Shown here piece by piece: positions 51,973-63,255 of a stretch of 64,000 bases of DNA. Source of the stretch: Agriotes lineatus (Eukaryota > Arthropoda > Insecta > Coleoptera > Elateridae); the NCBI GenBank assembly GCA_940337035.1, contig CALNHX010005208.1:21001-85000 (forward strand). The letters run 5' to 3'. Below the pieces are notes generated by a model. It saw nothing but the letters and a program-made list of their open reading frames with translations, had not been told where the DNA came from and searched no databases. Position 1 is the first letter of the stretch. The number at the start of each line of letters is the position of its first letter. A program made the translations under genes and the position numbers.

Positions 51973-52060
<88 letters not shown>

Positions 52061-52084
52061 CGTCAACACCCGCAGGGGCCATCG

Positions 52085-52118
<34 letters not shown>

Positions 52119-53460
52119 CCGGTCCGTGCCAGTTCTGAGTCGACCGTTGAATGGCGGCCGAAGAGGCTACCCGAGATCGGCGCGAGCCAATCGTCGGGAC
52201 CTCGCAGCAAGGAAGTTCCGCGGGAGGCCAAGGCGCGGGACCGAGCTCGGATCCGGGAGGGCGTGCGGACCGCGCGAACGCGACCGCGCACCGCCCCCAT
52301 CACCTCGCCCAGGCCCGGCACGTGAGCCGTTACCCGCTTCCCGACCAAGCCCGACGCGCCCCGATCCTCAGAGCCAATCCTTATCCCGAAGTTACGGATC
52401 CGATTTGCCGACTTCCCTTACCTACATTATTCTATCGACTAGAGGCTATTCACCTTGGAGACCTGCTGCGGATATGGGTACGAGCCGGCGCGACGCCTCC
52501 ACGTGGCCCTCTCCCGGATTTTCAAGGTCCGAGGGGAAGATCCGGACACCGCCGCAACTGCGGTGCTCTTCGCGTTCCAAACCATATCTCCCTGCTAGCG
52601 GATTCCATGGAACTCGAACGCTCATGCAGAAAAGAAAACTCTTCCCGGATCTCCCGACGGCGTCTCCGGGTCATCTTGGGTTACCCCGACGAACTCTCTA
52701 AAGAGGGCCCGACTTATTAACGGTTCCGCTGCCGGGTTCCGGAATAGGAACCGGATTCCCTTTCGCCCCGAGGGTGCGTAGCGTGCGTCTTATACACATA
52801 GAGTACTGTACTTTAACGCGCACCTTCATCAACATCGGCTTTCGCCTAGGGCTTAGGATCGACTGACTCGTGTGCAACGGCTGTTCACACGAAACCCTTC
52901 TCCACGTCAGTCCTCCAGGGCCTCGCTGGAGTATTTGCTACTACCACCAAGATCTGCACCGACGGCGGCTCCAGACGGGCTTGCGCCCAGTCCTTCTGCG
53001 CTCACCGCCGCGACCCTCCTACTCGTCAGGGCTTCATGGCGGCCCCATATCGTAGGGGCGACCTCACATGCCGCTGACGGCGGAGTATAAGCACGACGCT
53101 TCAGCGCCATCCATTTTCAGGGCTAGTAACTTCGGCAGGTGAGTTGTTACACACTCCTTGGCGGATTCCGACTTCCATGGCCACCGTCCTGCTGTCTTAA
53201 GTTACCAACGCCTTTCATGGTATCCCATAAGCGTCGATTTAGGCGCTTTAACTCCGCGTTTGGTTCATCCCACAGCGCCAGTTCTGCTTACCAAAAGTGG
53301 CCCACTTGGCACTCTGATCCGATCTCGCGGCTTCAAGAACTAACGTTTCAAGCAAGCCGGAGATCTCACCCATTTAAAGTTTGAGAATAGGTTGAGGCCG
53401 TTTCGACCCCAATGCCTCTAATCATTCGCTTTACCGGATGAGACTCGCGTTTAGCGAGCG

Positions 53461-53513
<53 letters not shown>

Positions 53514-54363
53514 AGTCTTTCGCCCCTATACCCAGTTCCGACGATCGATTTGCACGTCAGAATCGCTACGGACCTCCATCAGGGTTTCCCCTGACTTCGT
53601 CCTCACCAGGCATAGTTCACCATCTTTCGGGTCCCAGCGTGTACGCTCTGGGTGCGCCTCTTCTCGCGATGAGAACGAGACGCCCCGGGAGTGCGGGGCT
53701 TCGACCGTCGTTGCCTCGGATCGTCGCCCATCCTCCCTCGGCGCGCGCGAGGCGCGCCTTCACTTTCATTTCGCCTTTAGGTTTAGCTAGTGCCTCCCAA
53801 TGACTCGCGCACATGCTAGACTCCTTGGTCCGTGTTTCAAGACGGGTCCTGAAAGTACCCAAAGCTATAGCGTCGCCGACGGGCGCGTTCTGGGTCTGTC
53901 CGAGAGCGCCGCCGCCAGCAGCCGGACGGTCTCGAGGTCGGGGCCAGGCCCGAGCCGTCAGAACTTCGCCGCGCTTGCGACGGGCCGGACGCCAACTATA
54001 CGGCGGCCCTATCCACTCCACTCAATACCGTCGAGCGTGCCGGCCGGGAACACCGCCCGGTCCGTCGGGGTGAGTCGACGGCGGCCGAAACCGCGCGCCG
54101 CCCCGACGGGCTCCCGAGCGGGCCTTAGACCGGCGCCCAACGGGTCGCGACGTCCTACTAATGGAGAATTGCACGCGGTCGTAACCGAAGCCGAGAACGT
54201 GCGCGACAGACCGACCGCCGCGAGGCGGACCGGACCTGACAGTCACCGCTATGACGACAGACGGTTCAACGATTGCGCGTTGAATCTCCAATTTCGACCT
54301 TTCGGGCTTCTCAGGTTTACCCCTGAACGGTTTCACGTACTCTTGAACTCTCTCTTCAAAGTT

Positions 54364-54405
<42 letters not shown>

Positions 54406-54673
54406 GTGGTCGTATTTAGCCTTAGATGGAGTTTACCACCCGCTTAGGGCTGCACTCTCAAGCAACCCGACTCTGAGGAGAGGTCCTCCCGCTGCCTGCG
54501 ACGGTCCTACGGGCCTGGCACCCTCTCTGGGTAATTGGCCCCGTTCAAGAAGGACTTGGACTCGCCGCGCGACCTCGGGATGAGCGGACCCTCCCAAACG
54601 CCACATTTCCCGGCGGCCGGCTTCGACCGCGGGATTCGGCGCTGGGCTCTTCCCTGTTCGCTCGCCGCTACTA

Positions 54674-54707
<34 letters not shown>

Positions 54708-54752
54708 ATAATATGCTTAAATTCGGCGGGTAATCTCGCCTGCTCTGAGGTC
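51973..54752 (-). rRNA. 28S rRNA gene, 5' part, interrupted by R2
   Basis: Large-subunit rRNA gene on the minus strand. The 5' end is marked by GACCTCAGAGCAGGCGAGAT (complement ends at 54,752) and by GAATTTAAGCATATTATTAAG just downstream. Conserved domains follow until the sequence CGGGAGTAACTATGACTCTC at the R2 site. About 2.78 kb is present. Insect 28S genes are near 4 kb, and the R2 site lies around this distance from the 5' end. The rest of the gene, including the R1 target 74 bp further on, is not in the window. Such R2-bearing units cannot make a normal 28S rRNA. Confidence 0.97.
52780..52840 (-). other. Probable 28S hidden-break region (D7a)
   Basis: About 1.9 kb from the 28S 5' end lies an AT-rich stretch, read on the minus strand as AAGTACAGTACTCTATGTG, between GC-rich stem sequences. 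Most insect 28S rRNAs are cleaved at an AU-rich loop at about this distance. Position and composition fit, but the exact cut cannot be read from the sequence. Confidence 0.4.
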
Positions 54753-55221
54753 GTCTACGTAAATTTGTATAGTTTTGCGCGACGGCGCCTCTTTCTAAGG
54801 TCGGATGACGGACGGCCCTTTCGGTCCCCTCTCTCGGGACCCGGAACGTGTACGATCTCGCGTTGCTCCGCGCGCGACCGGCCCGACGTCTTCGAACACG
54901 TTTCTATCGCTCTACGGTTCTAGGACAACGACGGCCTTGCCGCAAACGCGGGAACGACAGACCCGCCGTTCCGGGCGTCCGCTCCTGGCGCTCCGCTTGC
55001 GCTCGCCTTCGCCCTTCGGCGAGCGCGTGTTTCGAGGAGACGCGGGCATCGCGCGCGCGTTCGGCCGACGAATCGACCGAACGGCGCGCGGAGGGCGCCC
55101 GCGAGGCTCCCAAATTCGCCCGCGGCGTCGGGACCTCTCGGCGACGGCGACCACCTCCCCCGAGAGGAAGGCAGGGTCGCAACGAGTGTCGGTACCCGAC
55201 AGGGGCAGTCGTGATTTTTGA
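54753..55221 (-). other. ITS2
   Basis: A GC-rich spacer of about 470 bp between the 3' end of 5.8S and the 5' end of 28S. Open frames in it on both strands are by-products of the GC content. No repeat stands out. Confidence 0.9.
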
Positions 55222-55378
55222 GCACGACCCTCAGCCAGACGTGGTCCGGGAACAGTATCCGAGGACCGCAATGTGCGTTCGAAATGTCGATGTTCATGTG
55301 TCCTGCAGTTCACACTTTGACGCGCAATTAGCTGCGATCTTCATCGACCCACGAGCCAAGTGATCCACCGTTCAGGGT
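55222..55378 (-). rRNA. 5.8S rRNA
   Basis: The complement reads ACCCTGAACGGTGGATCACT at the 5' end (55,378), then the universal CGATGAAGATCGCAGC near 55,331-55,347, GAACTGCAGGACACATG and CATTTCGAACGCACATTG, ending at GCTGAGGGTCGTGCT. About 157 bp, the usual length. There is no sign of the 5.8S/2S split known from flies. The ends are placed by homology and may be off by a few bases. Confidence 0.97.
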
Positions 55379-57712
55379 AATCTTTAAGTTCGCTCCTCTC
55401 TCTCAACTAAGAGATTTCGGTGCGTGTTCGCCGACGCTTTCGCATCGAATGCGGTTGTTTATCTTTAGGTTTTCGGCGTCTCGTCGCTCGCGCGAGCGCT
55501 TAGCTGTTGACTGTGGACGGCGTGCTCGGGGCTCTCGCGGCCTGGCGTAAAACAGCCGTCGCCGACGTCCCCTCGCCGTCCTGTCGTCCGCAAAGCGGCG
55601 CCGTGCGAGATTCGCCTTGCGTTCCGGGGTCCCCTCTCCGTCGCCGGGTCGGGGCCTCGGAATCTAAAAACGACAAAATATCGTGCGCCCGGGCGGGCCT
55701 TCGTGCCGCCTGAGATCCGAGAGATCACAAGGAGACGCGCGCGCCTAAGCGCGCGCGACGCTCCTCAGGCCGGGGCACCGGCCGTGCGCGGCGGACGTAA
55801 CCCTACTACTTCGCGCTAGCAAGCGGGGGTCGAAGCGCCAGCTGAGCGGGCGAATATCTTCGACGACCGAGTGACCGGCAGGAGTTGTGGGGCCGGTTTC
55901 GTGAACAGGTACCCGCTCGGCTCCGACTGACTCGCTTGAAAGCTTACTTTCGGGTTATCGTCGCGGTCCCGCGGACCGGTGCTAGCCGGATGAAGAGGGA
56001 CGACGACGGCTCACGTCGTCGTCGAACCCTCCCGTTACGCTCTCCGTCTCCGGCGACCCTACTTCGGTCCCACACCATCCGAGACGCGTCGCCACTTACG
56101 CGACAGCGGTTCGGTTCAAGTCTCTGCTCTTAAGTTCGTAGCGTTGCGTTTCGGCGCTGGCGCAAGTATAGATCGATCTCCGATCGGGTCTCGCTCTGCA
56201 ACTCGCTTTCGAGACTCTCTCTCCGTGCGTGCATTGCACCTTTGTTATTGCCTCGGGCGGGCTTCAGGTTTAATTGCCTCCGGAACTGCCCTCTATGGGT
56301 TTGTTGCCTTTAAACTATATATAACCTTTGGGTTCTAAAACCTTCGCCCCGCTCAGTTATAGATCATCAGCGTGACACGCTAGCATCGGAGGGAAGCTCG
56401 TAGTGCGAGAAGAGAGTATTGCCTATCTTTGTAACGTTTCTCCCAACGCTCTCGTGGGTTCGCTTTTCGGCGACTCCCTCTCTCCTTTCGTGCATTGCAT
56501 TCTTTATTATTGCCTCGGGCGGACTTCGGGTTATTTTCCTCTAGAACTGCCCCTCTATGGGTGGTCTTGCTGCCTTTAAACTATATATAATCTTTGGGTT
56601 ATAACCTTCAGCCCGCTCCATTCGTATAGATCATCAGCGCGACGCGCTAGCAACGGAGGGGAGCTCGAAGTGCGAGAAGCGAGCAGTGCCTATCTCTGCA
56701 AAGTTTCTTCCAACGCTCTCGTGGGTTCGCACTTCGGAGACTCCCTCTCCTTTCTTGCATTGCATCTTTATTATTGCCTCTGGCGGACTTCGGGTTAATT
56801 GCCTATAGAGCTGCCGCCCTCTATGGGTGTGCTGCCTCTTTAAACTATATATTCTTTGGTTTATAACCTTCAGCCCGCTCCATTCGTATAGATCATCAGC
56901 GCGACGCGCTAGCATCCGAGGGAGCTGGAAGTGCGAGAAGCGAGTGGTGCCTATCTCTTGCAAAGTTTCTTCCATCGCTCTCGTGGGTTCCCGTTTCGAC
57001 GAAGGCGGACCGGTCATCTCTTCGCCCTCTCCTTGCGCGTGCGAGTTTTTGAAATTGGGTCATTTAATCGTAACACCTACAATTAATATCGTTTATCGAC
57101 CCTAGAAAGCGGTTTCCTGTTTTTAAGCGGTTTCCTGTTTTTTATTTAGAGCCTTTCGTTTAAAAGTTTCTGCGTATTAAACGCTTCACCCCCATACGTA
57201 ACCTTCCATCCATCCACAAAGCTTGCGCATAATAAGTATCTAGGAGAGATCGTAGTGCGAGACGAGAGTTACCGGAACGCCGCCGCCGCCGCAGGTACGC
57301 GCGAGGCGGAGACCCCTTCGTCGGTTTGCAACGCAGAACGTAAACTTCTACAAATCATCTCGTGCCGGACAGTCTCCGGCACGTTTGCCAAGTAGCACCT
57401 GCCGAACGACAACGTACGACGCTACAGAGTTCTAGACGAACCCGCCGCCGCAGCGCAAGCGAGCGACGCTCGACCGGCGGCCGACACTCCGGACCTGGCG
57501 TCGCCCAGAAAGGGCGTCGCGCGGGCGGTCCTTCTCGTCGGAATCGCGCACGGCACGGAATCTCGCGGCGGTCCGAAGACCGCCGACTTGTCGTCGTTGA
57601 CATCCCTAGGCTCCTCGGGAGCTTCGGGAATCGACATCATTATTAGTAGACGCACACAGTCTATGCAACAACAAACGAGACCGCTTCTGTAGCGAGCCTT
57701 TCGCCTGCGTTT

Positions 57713-57715
<3 letters not shown>
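55379..57715 (-). other. ITS1, unusually long
   Basis: The spacer between 18S and 5.8S is about 2.34 kb. Many insect ITS1 regions are below 1.5 kb. The 5.8S-proximal part (55,379-56,150) and the 18S-proximal part (57,230-57,700) are GC-rich. The middle holds three tandem repeats described separately. A short direct repeat, AGCGGTTTCCTGTTTTT, occurs at about 57,109 and 57,126. No coding sequence is supported. Confidence 0.93.
56200..56995. repeat. Three ~262-bp tandem repeats within ITS1
   Basis: GCATTGCA occurs at 56,231, 56,492 and 56,758, and CGCTCTCGTGGGTTC near 56,446, 56,714 and 56,976. This gives spacings of 261-268 bp. Each copy contains TTATTGCCTC, ACTGCC..CTCTATGGGT, a TTTAAACTATATAT stretch, GATCATCAGCG and GAAGTGCGAGAAG. 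Copies two and three are the more similar pair. The first copy is the most diverged. Confidence 0.9.
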
Positions 57716-57773
<58 letters not shown>

Positions 57774-57859
57774 AATGATCAAGTTTGGTCATCTTCCCAG
57801 CAGCATCGGCGACGTCGAAACGCCACCGCGTACCGGTCCGAAGACCTCACTAAATCATT

Positions 57860-57905
<46 letters not shown>

Positions 57906-58404
57906 ATCAACGCGAGCTTATGACTCGCGCTTACTGGGAATTCCTCGTTCATGGGGAACAATTGCAAGCCCCAATCCCTAGCACGAAGGAGGTTCAGCGG
58001 GTTACCCGGGCCTCTCGGCCAGGGAGGACACGCTGATTCCTTCAGTGTAGCGCGCGTGCGGCCCAGAACATCTAAGGGCATCACAGACCTGTTATTGCTC
58101 AATCTCGTGCGGCTAGAAGCCGCCTGTCCCTCTAAGAAGAATTGTTTGTACGCCGACAGTAAAAACCGCGCGCGGACATCGTCGCGCGAACGCGCCGAGC
58201 CGGCGGGCCTTCGAGATGTCGGAAATACGCCTATTTAGCAGGCTAGAGTCTCGTTCGTTATCGGAATTAACCAGACAAATCGCTCCACCAACTAAGAACG
58301 GCCATGCACCACCACCCACCGAATCAAGAAAGAGCTCTCAATCTGTCAATCCTTCCGGTGTCCGGGCCTGGTGAGGTTTCCCGTGTTGAGTCAAATTAAG
58401 CCGC

Positions 58405-58453
<49 letters not shown>

Positions 58454-59658
58454 TTTGCAACCATACTTCCCCCGGAACCCAAAAGCTTTGGTTTCCCGGA
58501 AGCTGCCCGCCGAGTCATCGGAGGAACGTCGGCGGATCGCTAGCTGGCATCGTTTATGGTTAGAACTAGGGCGGTATCTGATCGCCTTCGAACCTCTAAC
58601 TTTCGTTCTTGATCAATGAAAGCGTTTTTGGCAAATGCTTTCGCTTCCGTCCGTCTTGCGACGATCCAAGAATTTCACCTCTAACGTCGCAATACGAATG
58701 CCCCCATCCGTTCCTATTAATCATTACCTCGGGGTTCCGAAAACCAACAAAATAGAACCGAGGTCCTATTCCATTATTCCATGCACACGGTATTCAGGCG
58801 AAGTTTTAGCCTGCTTTAAGCACTCTAATTTGTTCAAAGTAAACGTGCCGGCCCGCCTCGACACTCAGCGAAGAGCACCGCGGCGGGATTCGCAAGTTGG
58901 GCCGCCCTCGCGGGCTAAGCCCACCGGCAGGACGTCCCGCGTAAACACGCCAGTTAAACACCGCAAGCGATGAACCGGCGGCGCGGGACACAGATTCGAC
59001 TACGAGCTTTTTAACCGCAACAACTTTAATATACGCTATTGGAGCTGGAATTACCGCGGCTGCTGGCACCAGACTTGCCCTCCAATTGATCCTCGTTAAA
59101 GGGTTTAGAGTGTGCTCATTCCGATTACGGGGCCTCGGATGAGTCCCGTATCGTTATTTTTCGTCACTACCTCCCCGTGCCGGGAGTGGGTAATTTGCGC
59201 GCCTGCTGCCTTCCTTGGATGTGGTAGCCGTTTCTCAGGCTCCCTCTCCGGAATCGAACCCTGATTCCCCGTTACCCGTTACTACCATGGTAGGCACGGA
59301 ACCTACCATCGACAGTTGATAAGGCAGACATTTGAAAGATGCGTCGCCGGCGCGAGGCCGTGCGATCGGCGTAAAGTTATTCAGATTCGCCAGGGCGAAC
59401 GACGACGGACGCGCGAGGCGACCGCCGCCGATTGGTTTTGATCTAATAAAAGCGCTCCTTCCGTCTCCGGTCGGAGCTCTGTTTGCATGTATTAGCTCTA
59501 GAATTACCACAGTTATCCAAGTAAATGTGGGTACGATCTAAGGAACCATAACTGATTTAATGAGCCTTTCGCGGTTTCACCTTAATTCGGCTTGTACTGA
59601 GACATGCATGGCTTAATCTTTGAGACAAGCATATGACTACTGGCAGGATCAACCAGGG
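57716..59658 (-). rRNA. 18S rRNA, complete
   Basis: Small-subunit rRNA gene of about 1.94 kb on the minus strand. The 5' end reads CTGGTTGATCCTGCCAGTAG (complement near 59,656). Internal universal segments include GTGCCAGCAGCCGCGGTAA (59,052-59,069) and AAGGAATTGACGGAAGGGCA (near 58,425-58,445). The 3' end has GTAACAAGGTTTCCGTAGG (near 57,738-57,756) and GGAAGGATCATTA at 57,716. Length and the V4 sequence (GTTTACGCGGGACGTCC and following) fit an insect, plausibly a hymenopteran. It appears intact, with no insertion. Confidence 0.98.
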
Positions 59659-60344
59659 AACTGCACGCGTCTCTCGAGGAACCGACATCGGGGACACCGC
59701 AGCGAGGAGCTCGTCCTCGGCGCACCCCTCGGTCGTTCTCGTTCGACGGTCGTTCGAAGTATTATTTCGCGCGCGCGACGCACGCGGTCGGACGCCGGAG
59801 CGCCCGAAAGGCACGCGCGCGCGCTAGAGAGCAGAAGTTGCGAATGCGAAAGCCCGCGAGGGGGAGACGCACCGCGCTCTCTTCAAATCGTAAAACTATG
59901 TCCGTCCCCTGAGGAACGGCGCAAAGTCCATGGAGAAAATTCTCCGAGAAAATGATCTCTTACGTACTCTCTCTCTCATCGTATTTGTCGTCGCTAGATT
60001 GAAAGCGGCGGAGTTTGTCTCTCGACATCGTCGGGACTGTGCGTTTTTCGACGACGAGGACGACGACGACGCGCTGCACTATATCAAGCGGTTTGTCGTT
60101 TGGGTCTCCCGTCGACTAAAACATATTCTCGCACGGAACGTGGTGAGCTATTGCAATTATTAACGGGGGACGCCTTCGTCGGGCCGAAAAGAGCTCTCCG
60201 AAGGCGACGCCTGGATTTACGAGTCGTCCGCTTCGTGGGCCGCTGACGCGATTTTAAGACGCGACGCTAGACACCCGCGGACACGCTGTGCAGAACCGGA
60301 CATCGATCGCTCGTGCTGGCGAAGGCTGAGCGGTTCTAAAAGTT
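59659..60344 (-). other. 5' external transcribed spacer / start of IGS
   Basis: Sequence upstream of 18S. It starts with CCCTGGTTGATCC still resembling the 18S 5' end, then a region rich in CGCGCG and CGTTCG (59,720-59,830), a GACGACGACG-type tract (60,045-60,075) and mixed sequence. The short frames here have no recognisable domain. A Pol I promoter must lie somewhere to the right, but I could not identify it. Confidence 0.7.
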
Positions 60345-61186
60345 ACAGTGGTCTCTCTTCTCGCCGAAATCGTAAAAACATCTCCGAGAAAGCTTCTCCG
60401 TTCGAATAATTCTAGCCCGGCTCCCCTACTAAATTAGTGCAGTATTTCCTACGGAACCACCAAAACATTTTTGCGAGAGCCGGGGCATAGGAATTTAAAA
60501 TAGCAGCTCGATCTCCGTACGGCGGTATGTAATCGTTCGTTCGGGTAGTCGACGGGGAGAAAGAACACCAGAGCAAAGTCTAAACGCCTCATCTCCCCGC
60601 GCAACCGTCGCCGAATAATTACAGTGGTCTCTCTTCTTCTTCGCCGAAATCGCATTAACATCGCCGAGAAAGCTCCTCCGCTCGAAAAATCCTAGCCCGA
60701 CACTCCAAACACTTGTGTATATATATATCTGTGCATTTTTGAGAGAGCCGGGGGCATAGGAATCCACAAGCAGCGCGATCTCCGTACAGCGGGTTGTAAT
60801 CTTTCGTTCAGGTCGTCAGCGGGGGGATAAAGAGCACCAGAGCAAAGTCTAAACGCCTCAACTCCCCGCTTAACCGTCGCCGAATAATTACATTGGTCCC
60901 ACATCTCGCCGAAATCGTGATTGCACCGCCGAGAAAGCTCCTCCGCTCGAAAAATCCTAGCCCGACAACTCCTATATATATATATTATTATTATTATTAT
61001 ACATATTAAATCTCTGCAGTATTTGCTACGGAACCACCAAAACATTTTTGAGATAGCCGGGGCATAGGAATTCACAAGCAGCGCGATCTCCGTACAGTGG
61101 TCGGTCATATTTCATTCAGGTCGTCGACGGGGAGAAAAAACACCAGAGCAAACTCTAAAAGCCTCGTCTCCCCGCGTAACCGTCGC
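60345..61186. repeat. ~270-300-bp tandem repeats in the ETS/IGS
   Basis: Three successive copies. AATAATTACAGTGGTCTC or relatives stand near 60,345, 60,612 and 60,881, with a fourth start at 61,186. The core also repeats GAACACCAGAGCAAAGTCTA, CGCCGAAATCG, CCGAGAAAGCT and GGGGCATAGGAAT. The third copy is longer because of a TATATATATATTATTATTAT microsatellite at about 60,973-60,998. The second has a TATATATATAT run near 60,718. Confidence 0.85.
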
Positions 61187-61407
61187 CGAATACACCACAC
61201 CGCACTCTCGGGTCGAGAAAGTCGAACCGCTCTCGCGGCACGCTCAACCCTTATATATGCGAAACTACAGCGATCGCCGCGGACGGTCATCGCCCAACGC
61301 GTGCCCGAAAAGTGGCTCGCCCGCCGCCAACCTCGTTCGGCCGCGGCCGTCGAAATCGGTTATCGGCGGGCCGGCCAGGCGTAACCCGAAGTTCCTTCGG
61401 CGCCGAA

Positions 61408-61696
61408 GCCGCTCGAACCTTCGGGATACATTTGGCATGTATCCCGAACGCGTTCGGGATACATGCCGAATGTATCCCGAACACGTTCGGGATACATGCC
61501 GAATGTATCCCGAACGCGTTCGGGATACATGCCGAATGTATCCCGAACGCGTTCGGGATACATGCCGAATGTATCCCGAACATGTTCGGGATACATGCCG
61601 AATGTATCCCGAACACGTTCGGGATACATGCCGAATGTATCCCGAACGCGTTCGGGATACATGCCGAATGTATCCCGAACGCCTTCGGGATACATG
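61408..61696. repeat. Array of 33-bp units, each a 28-bp palindrome
   Basis: Eight regular units begin (ATCCCGAAC) at 61,441, 61,474, 61,507, 61,540, 61,573, 61,606, 61,639 and 61,672, preceded by one degenerate unit. Each is an inverted repeat, ATGTATCCCGAAC joined to GTTCGGGATACAT, with GCCGA as spacer. The centre varies: AACGCGTT, AACACGTT, AACATGTT and, in the last unit, AACGCCTT, while the arms are constant. On both strands this can fold into a row of hairpins or cruciforms. The array lies about 1.8 kb upstream of 18S. A regulatory role is only inferred. Confidence 0.95.
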
Positions 61697-61739
61697 CGCC
61701 GCGCAACGATCGCTGCGAACCGCCGCCGATCGACGCGGA

Positions 61740-63255
61740 CGGCCGCTGAAATCCGACGAAAATTTCGATTCGCCGACGCGAATGGCATTTTAGCGATCGC
61801 CGCGGACGGTGCTCGCTCGCGCAGAGGGTGCCCGAGCGGTGGCCCGTCGGCCGACAGCCTCCCTCGGTGGGAGCCGCTGATATCTGCCGCGGATGTAAAT
61901 TTTGAGCGATCGCCGCGGACGGTGTTCGCGCTGCGAGTCCCCGAGCGATGGACCGGCGGCCGCCATCCTAGCTCGGTCGGGGCCGCTGAAGTGTGCAGAG
62001 AAATTACAAGTTCGCCGACGCGAATGTAATTTTAGCGATCGCCGCGGACGGTGCTCGCGCAGCGGTCTGGGGGGCAGAACCTGCTCAACGATCGATGCGA
62101 ACCGCCGCCGATCGATGCGGGCCGTCCGTTGATCTTGGCGATCGCCTCGGACGGCCGCTGTAATCCGACGATAATTTCGATTTGCCGACGCGAATGTAAT
62201 TTTAGCGATCGCCGCGGACGGTGCTCGCGCAGCGGGTGCCCGAGCGGTGGCCCGTCGGCCGACAACCTCCATCGGTCGGGGCCGCTGATATCTGCCGCGA
62301 ATGTAAAATTTCAGCGATCGCTGCGGACGGTGTTCGCGCTGCGAGTCCCCGAGCGGCGGCCCGGCGGCCGCCAACCTGGCTCGGTCGAGGCCGCTGATCC
62401 CTGCCGCGGTTGTAAATTATGAGCGATCGCCGCGGACGGTGTTCGCGCTGCGAGCCCCCGAGCGATGGACCGGCGGCCGCCATCCTAGCTCGGTCGGGGC
62501 CGCTGATCCCTGCCGCGGATGTAAATTTTGAGCGATCGCCGCGGACGGTGTTCGCGCTGAGAGTCCCCGAGCGATGGACCGGCGGCCGCCATCCTAGCTC
62601 GGTCGGGGCCGCTGAAGTGTTCAGAGAAATTACAATTTCGCCGACGCGAATATAATTTTAGCGATCGCCGCGGACGGTGCTCGCGCAGCGGTCTGGGGGG
62701 CAGAACCTGCTCAACGATCGATGCGAACCGCCGACGATCGATGCGGGCCGTCCGTTGATCTTGGCGATCGCCTCGGACGGCCGCTGTAATCCGACGATAA
62801 ATTCGATTTGCCGACGCGAATGTAATTTTAGCGATCGCCGCGGACGGTGCTCGCGCAGCGGGTGCCCGAGCGGTGGCCCGTCGGCCGACAACCTCCATAG
62901 GTCGGGGCCGCTGATATCTGCCGAGAATTACAATATCGCCGACGCGAATATAATTTTAAGCGATCCCCGCGGACGGTGTTCGCTTATCGCATGTCGACAT
63001 AACCTGCGCAACGATCGATGCGAACCGCCACCGATCGATGCGGACGGCCGGTGAAATCCGAAGAAAATTTCGATTCGCCGACGCGAATGGAATTTTAGCG
63101 ATCGCCGCGGACGGTGTTCGCGCTGCGAGTCACCGTGCGGTGGCCCATCGGCCGCCAACCTGGCTCGGTCGGGGCCGCTGAAATCTGCCGCGGATGTGAT
63201 TTGGAGCGATCGCCGCGGACGGCCCTCGCGCAGCGGGTCCCCGATATTTTCTATA
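61740..63255. repeat. GC-rich IGS subrepeats with a GCGATCGCCGCGGACGG core
   Basis: The core GCGATCGCCGCGGACGG or a one-base variant occurs at 61,793, 61,906, 62,035, 62,205, 62,314, 62,423, 62,532, 62,661, 62,831, 62,960, 63,098 and 63,206, at steps of 108-171 bp. Between cores, recurring segments are GCCGACGCGAATGTAATTTTA, CGGTCGGGGCCGCTGA and GCGAACCGCCG. A higher-order unit of 626 bp is visible: 61,906/62,532, 62,035/62,661 and 62,205/62,831 are all 626 bp apart. The several hundred-residue overlapping frames come from GC-rich repetition and show no domain. Confidence 0.93.

Noticed and set aside
51960..51975. GCCAA at the R2 5' junction, also present just beyond the R2 site in normal 28S (TAGCCAAATG)
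   Set aside because: Only five bases agree and the next bases differ, so a target-derived origin cannot be told from chance.
49181..52015. Plus-strand and alternative-frame ORFs across R2 (60-150 codons)
   Set aside because: They are shadows of the single long R2 frame on the minus strand.
52097..59955. Numerous frames of 60-215 codons within and opposite to the rRNA genes and spacers
   Set aside because: They overlap conserved rRNA or GC-rich spacers on both strands. The RNA genes explain the sequence.
61408..61696. Possible CRISPR array (short regular repeats)
   Set aside because: The spacers are a constant 5 bp and identical, and the setting is eukaryotic rDNA.
61257..63158. Overlapping frames of up to 194 codons in the IGS, including a repetitive one across the palindrome array
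   Set aside because: They exist on both strands and in several frames of GC-rich repeats and have no domain. The palindrome gives the same peptide repeat from both strands.
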